Below, piece after piece: positions 17,708 to 25,000 of a stretch of DNA of 35,478 bases (position 1 is its first letter; the number at the start of each line of letters is the position of its first letter). Made by a program: the position numbers and the translations under genes. The stretch is from Verrucomicrobium sp. (GTDB taxonomy: Bacteria; Verrucomicrobiota; Verrucomicrobiia; Limisphaerales; UBA9464): contig JAJTFN010000033.1 of NCBI GenBank assembly GCA_021298285.1, positions 1-35,478 of the forward strand, written 5' to 3'. The notes below the pieces were generated by a model that saw nothing but the letters and a program-made list of their open reading frames with translations, searched no databases and was not told the origin of the DNA.

Positions 17708-18709
17708 TCACTTGGCCGCCAGGGCGCGCTTCTTGTCGGACAGGGCGCGCAGGAAGGCTCCGAGGCCTTGCGCCTCCTCGGGCGAGAGCTTCTTTCCGAG
17801 CTGCAGCCAGGCCATCTTCTGGACCGCCTCCTCGAGGGTCTTCTGGGAGCCGTCGTGGAAGTACGGGGCCGTCAGGGCGATGTTGCGCAGGCTCGGCACC
17901 TTGAAGACGAACTCGTCGTAGTCCTCCTTCGTGACCTCGATGCGCCCCTTGTCCGAGGTGTTCTCGTAGGCGTTGAGGATGCCGAGCTTCTTGTAGTCGT
18001 TGCCACCGAGCAGCGGGCCGGAGTGGCAGGTGGTGCAACCGATCGACAGGAAGGTGTCGAGCCCCTTGAGCTCGGCCGCGGTCAAGGCCTTGTCATCACC
18101 CTTGAGGAAGTCGTCGAACCGGTCCTGGGTGCGGAGCGTCCGCTCGAAGGAGGCCACCGCCTTGGCGAAGTTGTCGTAGGTGATCGGCTCGTTCTCGCCG
18201 GGGAAGGCCTTCTTGAATCCGCTCACATACTTCTTCTCGGCCTTGAGCTTCTGGATCACGGCCGCCTCGCTGGGCATGGCCATCTCGCCCGGATTGAGCA
18301 CCGGGCCCTTGGCCTGGTCCTCCAGGGTCTTGGCCCGGCCGTCCCAGAACTGCGCGATGTGGAATCCCGCATTGAGCACGGTCGGGGAATTCCGGCCACC
18401 GCGCTTGCCGAAGGCGCCGGGCGAGGTGGGCTCGTTGTCCACGCCGCCCCGGTTCTTGTCGACCGCGTGGCAGGAATTGCAGGACTGCGTGTTGTTGGCC
18501 GAGAGCTTCTTCTCGAAGAACAGCTCGCGTCCGAGCTTCACCCGGGCGGGCGTGTCGTTCTCCGAACCCGGCATCTTGTCGGGCAGCGTGGCCAGCACCT
18601 TGAGGGCGCCGGCCCGCAACTCGGCCGGCGTGGCGGCATGGATCGATGCGGGAACGATGAGGAGGACCGACGCCGTCACGGCGCGGCCCCAGGTGGAGGT
18701 CATGTTCAT
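17708..18709 (-). CDS. Di-haem cytochrome c peroxidase (CcpA/MauG family)
   Basis: This 333-residue periplasmic protein has a signal peptide (1-25, ending IHA-ATP). Two haem c sites are visible: CNSCH (77-81) and CTTCH (225-229). Between and after them are the family landmarks 'GRNSPTVLNAGFH', 'FWDGRAKTLEDQAKGPVLNPGEM', 'FKVPSLRNIALTAPYFHDGS' and a late 'QKMAWLQLGKKLSPEEA', where Met is a likely ligand of the high-potential haem. This matches bacterial cytochrome c peroxidase, which reduces hydrogen peroxide with electrons from small cytochromes or copper proteins. The ATG at 18709 is followed by another at 18703; either suits the signal peptide. It is probably transcribed alone from the 105-base gap upstream, where a weak TTGCAC...TAGTCT pair occurs but is not convincing. 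Confidence 0.92.
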   Translation of the reverse strand: MNMTSTWGRAVTASVLLIVPASIHAATPAELRAGALKVLATLPDKMPGSENDTPARVKLGRELFFEKKLSANNTQSCNSCHAVDKNRGGVDNEPTSPGAFGKRGGRNSPTVLNAGFHIAQFWDGRAKTLEDQAKGPVLNPGEMAMPSEAAVIQKLKAEKKYVSGFKKAFPGENEPITYDNFAKAVASFERTLRTQDRFDDFLKGDDKALTAAELKGLDTFLSIGCTTCHSGPLLGGNDYKKLGILNAYENTSDKGRIEVTKEDYDEFVFKVPSLRNIALTAPYFHDGSQKTLEEAVQKMAWLQLGKKLSPEEAQGLGAFLRALSDKKRALAAK

Positions 18710-18814
18710 GGGAAAGAGACTATGTCAGGACTCGGTTTGTGCAACCGGAGGAGATGACCTCCCGCGGATTGCCGGTATTCACCGGTGCCATGGACGTTCG
18801 GGGACCCAGCGGCC

Positions 18815-20080
18815 TCAGTGCACGGGCTTGCCGGAGACATCGGCGGCATGCTGGCTGAAGGACTTTCCCCGGCCGGTCGGCGCGATCACCGAGTCGATCA
18901 CGCCACGCTCGAACTCGTCCCACATCGGCGACATGCCCCGCAGCCGGGCGACGATCTTCGCGAAGGTCTCGACCACATAGTCGACGTCGGCCTCGGTGTT
19001 GCCCTCGCCGAGGGTCATGATGATGTTGCCCTGCGCGAGCGCATGGTCGAGGCCGATGGCCCCCAGGACATGGGAGATCTTGAGGCTCTTGCTGACGCAG
19101 CTCGAACCGCTTGCCACGGCGATGCCGTTCATGTCGCACAGGAGCAACTGCCCCTCGCCCTCGATGAACTCGGTGGACAGGTTGAGGTTGGTGGCGATGC
19201 GGTCGGGACCGGGCTCGGGCCCGTTGAGCTGGATGTAGGGAACCGCCGCGCGAAGCCCCTCCCACAGCCGCTTCTGGAGCGGTGCGACGTGGGCGATCCG
19301 CCCGGACAGCCGCTCCCGGGCGATCTCGGCGGCCAGGCCGCCGCCCACGATGGCCGGGATGTTCTCGGTGCCCGCCCGGCGGCCACCTTCCTGCACGCCG
19401 CCGTGGATCACGCTCACGATGCGGGCCTTGCGGTTGCGGTAGAGCACGCCCACGCCCTTGGGACCGTAGAAGCGGTGGGGCGAGAAGCTCACCATGGCCG
19501 CGCCCCATTCCTTCACGTCGATCGGCAGCCAGCCGGCGCTGGCCTCACAGTCGACATAGAGCGGCACATTGCGGGCGGCGCAGATCCGCCCGACCTCGCG
19601 CATGGGCTGGATGGTGCCGATGTCGTGGTTCACGTGGTGCACCGACACGAGGACCGTCTGGGGCGTGATGGCCGCCTCGAGTTCATCGAGGCGGAGGCGA
19701 CCCTGCGGATCGACCCCGACCCGCGTGCAGGTCCACCCCTGCTTCTCCAGGAATTCCACCGAATTCATCACGCTCGGGTGCTCCGTGGCGGAAATCACCA
19801 GGTGCTTTCCCTTGCGCTCATTCGCATAGGCGGCCCCCTTGATCGCGAGGTTGGCCGATTCGGTGCCGTCGGAGGTGAAGAAGATCTCCTCGTCGCTGTC
19901 CGCGCCGATCAGGGCCGCCATCTGCTGCCGGGCCCGCTTGAGGGCGTCCCGGACCCGCAGGCCATGCTGGTGCAGGGAGGATGCGTTGCCGAAGTACTCG
20001 GTGAAGTACGGCCGCATGGCATCGAAGACCTCCGGGAGGACCGGGGTCGCGGACTGGTGGTCGAGGAAGACGTGGCGCAT
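18815..20080 (-). CDS. iscS: IscS/NifS-family protein with the PLP lysine replaced by arginine
   Basis: This 421-residue class V aminotransferase-fold protein aligns with cysteine desulfurases along its length: 'FLDHQSATPV', 'GNASSLHQHG', 'ATEHPSV' (His101), 'QEGGRRAGTENIPAIVGG' and the sulphur-carrying Cys328 in 'ASGSSCVSKSLKISHVL'. However, the PLP Schiff-base Lys, normally SxHK before the GPKG loop, is Arg203 in 'FSPHRFYGPKGVG'. The PLP-contacting Gln is Ala180 ('VDCEASAG'), and the 'SIRxSxG' Arg is Ile ('NIIMTLGEG'). The codon is CGC, so a single-base error from AAG/AAA cannot explain it. Family knowledge predicts little or no desulfurase activity. Archaeoglobus fulgidus IscS, with Asp at this Lys, is a precedent. 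It lies beside iscU and an Rrf2 gene, so a scaffold or regulatory role with IscU is plausible. Confidence 0.9.
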   Translation of the reverse strand: MRHVFLDHQSATPVLPEVFDAMRPYFTEYFGNASSLHQHGLRVRDALKRARQQMAALIGADSDEEIFFTSDGTESANLAIKGAAYANERKGKHLVISATEHPSVMNSVEFLEKQGWTCTRVGVDPQGRLRLDELEAAITPQTVLVSVHHVNHDIGTIQPMREVGRICAARNVPLYVDCEASAGWLPIDVKEWGAAMVSFSPHRFYGPKGVGVLYRNRKARIVSVIHGGVQEGGRRAGTENIPAIVGGGLAAEIARERLSGRIAHVAPLQKRLWEGLRAAVPYIQLNGPEPGPDRIATNLNLSTEFIEGEGQLLLCDMNGIAVASGSSCVSKSLKISHVLGAIGLDHALAQGNIIMTLGEGNTEADVDYVVETFAKIVARLRGMSPMWDEFERGVIDSVIAPTGRGKSFSQHAADVSGKPVH

Positions 20081-20188
20081 GGATCAGACGAACGGACGGA
20101 CGATGACGTGGGGCGACAGCGATGGGTCGGGCGGGCCCTTGGACCCACAGGGGACCCCCAAAGACCCGGCCGCTGGATGGATGAAAAG

Positions 20189-20224
20189 CCCGCAATCGTC
20201 GGAACCGATGCCTCCGACTGCGGG
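20189..20224 (-). terminator. Hairpin with U-run between iscU and iscS
   Basis: On the minus strand CCCGCA and TGCGGG (6 bp) flank an inner 6-bp stem, GTCGGA with TCCGAC. There is a three-base GAT bulge and a nine-base loop. CTTTTCATCC follows directly. It begins 18 bases after the iscU stop and should end or attenuate transcription before iscS, which then needs its own promoter or read-through. Nothing else is seen in this 162-base gap. Confidence 0.6.
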
Positions 20225-20242
20225 CCGAAGCGATGGCCCGGT

Positions 20243-20671
20243 TCAGCCCGCGATCGGGGAGCCCACGGGCGATGGCGCGGCCGCGGCGGGGTGGCGCTTG
20301 ACGTAGTCTTCGAGGGCCGCCTTGAGGGCCTCCTCGGCGAGGACCGAGCAGTGGATCTTGACCGGAGGCAGCCCCCCGAGCGCATCGACCACCTCCTGGT
20401 TCGAGAAGGCCATGGCCTCGTCGATGGTGCGGCCCTTGATCAGCTCGGTGGCCATGCTCGAGCTGGCGATCGCCGAGCCGCAGCCGAAGGTCTTGAAACG
20501 CGCGTCCTCGATGCGCCCGTCCTTGATCTTCAGGGAGATCTTCATGATGTCGCCGCAGGCGGCGGCACCGACCTCGCCCACCCCGTCGGCGTCCTTCAGG
20601 TCACCCATGTTCCGGGGATTCATGAAGTGCTCCATCACGGTCGAGTTGTACAATGTGTAGGTTTCGCTCAT
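20243..20671 (-). CDS. iscU: Iron-sulphur cluster scaffold IscU
   Basis: This 142-residue protein is a near-canonical IscU. The three cluster-ligand cysteines are present: Cys39 in 'AAACGDIMK', Cys64 in 'TFGCGSAIASSS' and Cys108 in 'KIHCSVLAEEA'. So are Asp41, which governs cluster release, and His107. The HscA-binding LPPVK motif (101-105) is intact even though no hscA/hscB is in the window. A short Pro/Ala-rich tail follows the core (about 128-142). It assembles [2Fe-2S] and [4Fe-4S] clusters from iron and sulphur normally supplied by IscS. It lies 9 bases after the Rrf2 gene, so the two are very probably co-transcribed, with iscS beyond a terminator-like hairpin. Confidence 0.95.
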   Translation of the reverse strand: MSETYTLYNSTVMEHFMNPRNMGDLKDADGVGEVGAAACGDIMKISLKIKDGRIEDARFKTFGCGSAIASSSMATELIKGRTIDEAMAFSNQEVVDALGGLPPVKIHCSVLAEEALKAALEDYVKRHPAAAAPSPVGSPIAG

Positions 20672-20680
20672 AGGCTGGAA

Positions 20681-21268
20681 TTAGTTGGAATTGCGGGCCG
20701 AATTGGAATTTCGGGCCAGGTTGGGATTTCGTGCCAAAACCGTCGCCGTCGATCCGGGCCCCGAGGGATCGCCCGGGGCCGCCAGCGGGATCCGGGATCC
20801 GGCAAATTGCCGGACGTGCTGGGCCTGCTGGGCCTGCTGGGCCTGCTGGATAAGGCCGTTGGGCAGGTGACGGCCCGCCAGGGTCGCGAGGCTGGTGCCG
20901 GCAAAGACCTCCTTCATGCGCTCCTGCGCCTCGGCCAACAACCCGCACAGGGCGCATCCCCGGCTGTGCTCACAGCCGGAGTCCACCTCCAGGCATTTCT
21001 GGAGGGCGATGGGTCCCTCGATGGACTCCAGCACCTCGAGGACCGAGATCTCGGAGGCCGGCTTGGCCAGGTAGAATCCTCCACCGGAACCCCGGGACGA
21101 CCCGATGAGGCCCGACTTGCAGAGGCTCTGGAAGATCTTGCCGAGAAAGCTCTTGGGAACGGCCTCCTCCTCGCAAAGGACATCGATCATGACCACCTCG
21201 CCCAAAGGCCGGCGGGACAGGGCGATGAGCCCCAGAACCCCGTATTCAGCCGCCTTGGTGATTTGCAT
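20681..21268 (-). CDS. Rrf2-family (IscR-like) transcription regulator with repetitive C-terminal tail
   Basis: This 195-residue protein starts at the ATG at 21268 because 'MQITKAAEYGVLGLIALS' is the standard Rrf2 N-terminus; an earlier ATG at 21286 lies inside the operator. Residues 1 to about 85 form the winged helix ('VPKSFLGKIFQSLCKSGLI', 'GGGFYLAKPASEISVLEVLE'). Four cysteines follow, at 92, 99, 105 and 108, a plausible Fe-S site as in IscR. After about residue 135 the tail is unusual: (QQA)x3 at 141-149, and a six-residue repeat LARNPN/LARNSN/SARNSN at 178-195. Family members are usually 130-165 residues, so about 50 residues are extra. It heads the iscU locus and probably represses its own promoter in response to Fe-S status. 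Confidence 0.92.
   Translation of the reverse strand: MQITKAAEYGVLGLIALSRRPLGEVVMIDVLCEEEAVPKSFLGKIFQSLCKSGLIGSSRGSGGGFYLAKPASEISVLEVLESIEGPIALQKCLEVDSGCEHSRGCALCGLLAEAQERMKEVFAGTSLATLAGRHLPNGLIQQAQQAQQAQHVRQFAGSRIPLAAPGDPSGPGSTATVLARNPNLARNSNSARNSN
20684..20737. repeat. 18-bp tandem repeat, three copies, at the Rrf2 3' end
   Basis: Three 18-base units encode LARNPN, LARNSN and SARNSN, the last residues of the Rrf2 protein, immediately before its stop codon. The units differ at a few positions, so the repeat is not a very recent duplication. Confidence 0.85.
20822..20848. repeat. 9-bp tandem repeat, three copies, in the Rrf2 gene
   Basis: Three identical 9-base units (GGGCCTGCT on this strand) encode Gln-Gln-Ala three times, with a partial extra copy on each side. 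Identical units of this size are prone to slippage by whole codons. Confidence 0.85.
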
Positions 21269-21277
21269 CCGGTGGAA

Positions 21278-21296
21278 CCAGACCATTTCAGTCTGG
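21278..21296. promoter_or_regulatory. Operator-like palindrome O1, between rrf2 promoter and start
   Basis: CCAGACCATTTCAGTCTGG has perfect 6-base arms (CCAGAC/GTCTGG) around a 7-base centre. It lies 9 bases upstream of the Rrf2 ATG and just past the expected transcription start. It shares 13 of 19 bases with the second copy at 21341-21359. An Rrf2 dimer is the natural candidate ligand (inference). Confidence 0.65.
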
Positions 21297-21305
21297 AATG
21301 CGCCC

Positions 21306-21333
21306 AACCTATCCCTGGACCGACCGCTGTCAA
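21306..21333 (-). promoter_or_regulatory. Sigma-70-like promoter of the rrf2-iscU operon
   Basis: On the minus strand TTGACA (21328-21333) is a perfect -35 box. It is followed after 16 bases by TAGGTT (21306-21311), a fair -10 box. Transcription would start near 21299, giving a leader of about 31 bases. The promoter lies midway between two copies of the palindrome. Confidence 0.6.
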
Positions 21334-21340
21334 ACCGTTT

Positions 21341-21359
21341 TCAGATCAAAACAGTCTGA
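21341..21359. promoter_or_regulatory. Operator-like palindrome O2, upstream of the rrf2 -35 box
   Basis: TCAGATCAAAACAGTCTGA has perfect 5-base arms (TCAGA/TCTGA) and shares CAG-T/C-TCTG positions with O1. Its centre is 63 bases from that of O1, six turns of B-DNA. It could also act on the divergent nuoA gene, whose start is about 140 bases away. Confidence 0.6.
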
Positions 21360-21369
21360 TTCAACCACC

Positions 21370-21385
21370 GGTGGGGACAGGCTTG
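21370..21385 (+). repeat. Dispersed repeat GGTGGGGACAGGCTTG, copy 1
   Basis: A 16-base string identical to the one at 21419-21434, 49 bases away, in the leader region of nuoA. The shorter core TGGGGACAGGC also occurs at 28651 and 28757, always on the plus strand. It could be part of a REP/RAYT-type dispersed element. Confidence 0.6.
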
Positions 21386-21418
21386 TCCGGGCACCCGGCA
21401 GCACCTCTCCAGAATCCT

Positions 21419-21434
21419 GGTGGGGACAGGCTTG
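21419..21434 (+). repeat. Dispersed repeat GGTGGGGACAGGCTTG, copy 2
   Basis: Exact second copy of the 16-base string at 21370-21385, upstream of nuoA. The flanking bases differ, so this is a short repeat and not a long duplication. No promoter could be defined between it and the nuoA start. Confidence 0.6.
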
Positions 21435-21496
21435 AATGGGCTCCTGTGAATGTCCTCTTGCGGGGTGAGCGCTTCGATTCCAACATCCGGTCGTTG

Positions 21497-21880
21497 ATGG
21501 ACACTCAATTGAACCAGTACCTGCCCGTCCTGATGCTGCTCTTCGTGGCGGCGAACTTCGCGGGCGTGACGTTGGCCATCTCGGTGTTGCTCGGAAAAAC
21601 CGGCCGCCGGACCCGGACCAAGGACATTCCCTACGAATGCGGCATGCTGCCCCAGGGCGAGGGGAATGCCCGATTGAGCGTCAAGTTCTACCTCGTGGCC
21701 CTGCTGTTCGTCCTCTTCGACATCGAGGTGGTCTTCATGTACCCGTGGGCCGTCACCTTCAAGGAACTGGCCCGCACCGACCTGGCCCTCGGCCTCGGTG
21801 GCATGCTGTCCTTCCTTGGCGTGGTCTTCATCGGCTACCTGTACGCCCTGAAGAAACGTGCCTTCGACTGGAAGAGCTGA
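21497..21880 (+). CDS. nuoA: NADH-quinone oxidoreductase subunit A (solitary)
   Basis: This 127-residue inner-membrane protein has three helices: '[20 protein letters not shown]' near the N-terminus, '[20 protein letters not shown]' in the middle and '[19 protein letters not shown]' at the end. The conserved loop '[13 protein letters not shown]', which includes the Cys near the quinone channel in complex I, and '[12 protein letters not shown]' identify NuoA (ND3). It normally leads a nuoA-N operon, but here the next gene is glutamate synthase and no other nuo gene is in the window. The ATG at 21497 fits the family N-terminus, although the frame stays open far upstream as a shadow of the iscS region. 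Confidence 0.93.
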   Translation: MDTQLNQYLPVLMLLFVAANFAGVTLAISVLLGKTGRRTRTKDIPYECGMLPQGEGNARLSVKFYLVALLFVLFDIEVVFMYPWAVTFKELARTDLALGLGGMLSFLGVVFIGYLYALKKRAFDWKS

Positions 21881-21898
21881 TCCCCGCATCCGGGATCA
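21878..21898 (+). terminator. Short hairpin at the nuoA stop
   Basis: TGATCCC (21878-21884) pairs with GGGATCA (21892-21898) around a 7-base loop; the stem includes the nuoA stop codon. No T-run follows, so it may only protect the mRNA end. The rest of the 166-base gap to gltB has one AT-richer patch (about 21965-21980) but no promoter I can defend. Confidence 0.35.
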
Positions 21899-22046
21899 AC
21901 TGTTCCAGAGACCCTGCGGAATCCGGCGAGGAAGCCCCGGAAAACGCCGATTCCTTCCACCTTTCCAAAAAAGATTTTGCCCCTCACCTCCGCCATTGGT
22001 TCACTTTCCTGACTTGGACCCAAACAAGGACCAGCATTCCCGTCGA

Positions 22047-25000
22047 ATGAACTCGTACCCGTCCGTACCGAACTCGCTCTACCGGCCCGACTTCGAGCAC
22101 GACGCCTGCGGCGTCGGGTTCGTCGCCAACATCAAGGGCACCCAGACCCACTCGGTGGTGCAACAAGGGCTCCAGATCCTCCGGAACCTGGACCATCGCG
22201 GTGCCTGCGGCTGCGAAGCCAACACCGGCGACGGCGCGGGCATCCTCCTGCAGATGCCCCACGAGTTCCTCGCCGGACAAACCCAGAAGATCGGCATCAC
22301 CCTCCCGCCACCCGGCCAGTACGGCGTGGGCATGGTGTACCTGCCGAGGGATCCCCGGCAGCGGCGCAAGCTGGAGCTGGCCTTCGAGAAGATCATCCTG
22401 TCCGAGGGGCAGGACCTGCTGGGCTGGCGCACGGTCCCGACGGACAACAGTTCGCTGGGCGACACGGCCAAATCCTCGGAACCCCACGTCCGTCAGGTGT
22501 TCATCGGCCGCGCCGCCGACGTGAAGGACGACCTGGCCTTCGAGCGCAAGCTCTACGTCATCCGCAAGCGTTCCTACTCGGAGATCCGCTGCTCCACCAA
22601 GGATGGCGCCGGCTACTGGTACATCTGCAGCCTCTCCTGCCGCACCATCGTCTACAAGGGCATGCTGCTGACCGAGCAGGTGGACAAGTACTTCCTCGAC
22701 CTGCGTGACCCCGGCATGAAGTCCGGACTGGCGCTGGTGCACTCGCGCTTCAGCACCAACACCTTCCCGAGCTGGGCCCGATCGCACCCCTACCGCTACA
22801 TCGCCCACAACGGCGAGATCAACACCCTGCGCGGCAACATCAACTGGATGCGGGCCCGCGAGGCCCTCTTCCAGACCGACGTCTTCGGCGACGACATCGG
22901 CAAGATCCTGCCCATCGTCGACCCCGACGGCAGCGACTCGGCGATGTTCGACAACGTGCTCGAGCTGCTGGTGCTGGCCGGACGGTCCCTGCCGCACGCG
23001 ATGATGATGATGATCCCGGAGCCCTGGGCCAATCACGAGTCCATGAGCGACGAGAAGAAGGCGTTCTACGCGTATCACTCCTGCCTGATGGAGCCGTGGG
23101 ACGGCCCGGCCTGCGTCGCCTTCACCGACGGCATCCGCATCGGTGCCTCGCTCGACCGAAACGGCCTGCGCCCCTCCCGCTACTACGTCACCAAGGACGA
23201 CCAGGTCATCATGGCGTCCGAGGTCGGCGTGCTCGACATCGCCCCGGAGAACATCGCCCAGAAGGGCCGCCTGCAGCCCGGGCGCATGTTCTACATCGAC
23301 ACGGCCCTGGGCCGCATCGTCGACGACGCCGAGATCAAGGAGCAGATCGCCGGCGAGCAACCCTACCGCCAGTGGCTCAACCAGCACCTGGTCGAGCTGT
23401 CCAGCCTTCCTGATCCCGAGCACCTCGCCGAGCCCGGCCACTCCACCGTGCTGCAACGGCAGCAGGCCTTCGGATACACCTTCGAGGACCTCCGCATGCT
23501 GCTGGTGCCCATGGCCCGCGACGGCGTCGAGGCCATCGGCTCGATGGGAACCGACACGCCGCTGGCCGTCCTGTCGAACCAGTCCCAACTCCTCTACAAC
23601 TACTTCCACCAGCTGTTCGCGCAGGTCACCAACCCGCCGATCGACTGCATCCGCGAGGAGATCGTCACCAGCGCCATCACGACCATCGGCTCCGAGAAGA
23701 ACCTGCTGGACCCGTCCCCGGAGAGTTGCCACCTCATCGAGCTGAAGTCCCCCGTCCTCACCAACGAGGAACTCTCCAAGCTCAAGGGCATCAACCAGTC
23801 CGGATACAAGTCCGTCACCCTCCCCATCCTCTACAAGGTGGACAAGGGGGCCAAGGGCCTCGAGAAGGCGCTCAAGGACCTGTTCAAGGCCGCCTCCAAG
23901 GCCATCGACGACGGCGCCAACATCCTCATCCTCTCGGACCGGGGCCTCAGCGCCAAGAGCGCGGCCATTCCCGCGCTGCTGGCGGTCAGCGGCCTGCACC
24001 ATCACCTCATCCGCGAGGGCACCCGCACGCGCGTCGGCCTGGTGCTCGAGTCGGGCGAACCCCGCGAGGTGCACCACTTCTCGCTGCTCATCGGCTACGG
24101 CTGCGGCGCGATCAACCCCTACCTGGCCTTCGAGTCGATCGACGACATGATCCACCAGGGGTTGCTCACCAACGTCGACGCGAAGACCGCCCACAAGAAC
24201 TTCGTGAAGTCGGCCGTCAAGGGCGTCATCAAGGTGGCTTCCAAGATGGGCATCTCGACCATCCAGTCGTACCGCGGGGCCCAGATCTTCGAGGCCGTGG
24301 GCATCAGCGAGGCCGTGGTCGACCGCTACTTCACGTGGACTCCCACCCGCGTCGAGGGCGTCGGCATGGAGGAGATCGCCCGCGACATCGAGACACGCCA
24401 CCGCTCGGCCTTCCCCGACCGCAAGTCGCAGAACCCGACCCTCGAGGTTGGCGGCCGCTACCAGTGGCGCCGGGAGGGCGAGTACCACCTGTTCAATCCC
24501 GACACGGTGCACAAGCTCCAGAAGGCCGTCCGCACGGGCGACTACAAGGCCTTCCAGGAGTATTCGAAGGCGGTCAACGAACAGTTCAAGCACTGGGCCA
24601 CCCTGCGCGGCCTGCTCGACTTCAAGGGAGGCCAACCGATCCCGATCGAGGAGGTGGAATCCGTCGACTCCATCGTCAAGCGCTTCAAGACCGGGGCGAT
24701 GAGCTACGGCTCGATCTCCAAGGAGGCCCACGAGGCCCTGGCCATCGCCATGAACCGCCTGGGCGGGAAGTCCAACACGGGCGAGGGCGGCGAGGATCCC
24801 GAGCGGTTCGTCCCGTTGCCCAACGGCGACTCGAAGAACTCCGCCATCAAGCAGGTGGCCTCCGGCAGGTTCGGCGTGACCAGCCAGTACCTGGTCAACG
24901 CCCAGGAACTCCAGATCAAGATGGCCCAGGGGGCCAAGCCCGGCGAAGGCGGCCAGTTGCCAGGCACCAAGGTGTACCCCTGGGTGGCCAAGACCCGTCA

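Noticed and set aside
18710-18814. Promoter TTGCAC-16-TAGTCT upstream of the cytochrome c peroxidase gene, and small CCGGT/ACCGG and GGAGG/CCTCC hairpins
   Set aside because: Matches to consensus are weak and 5-bp GC stems are expected by chance in DNA of this composition.
19440-19500. Lys in the GPKG loop as a substitute PLP lysine in the IscS homologue
   Set aside because: That Lys is also present in normal IscS/NifS proteins, in addition to the Schiff-base Lys, so it is not a relocated catalytic residue by simple alignment. Structural checking is still desirable.
18785-21496. Long plus-strand open frame running into nuoA
   Set aside because: Its upstream part is antisense to iscS, iscU and rrf2. 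Only the last 127 codons from the ATG at 21497 look like a protein family.
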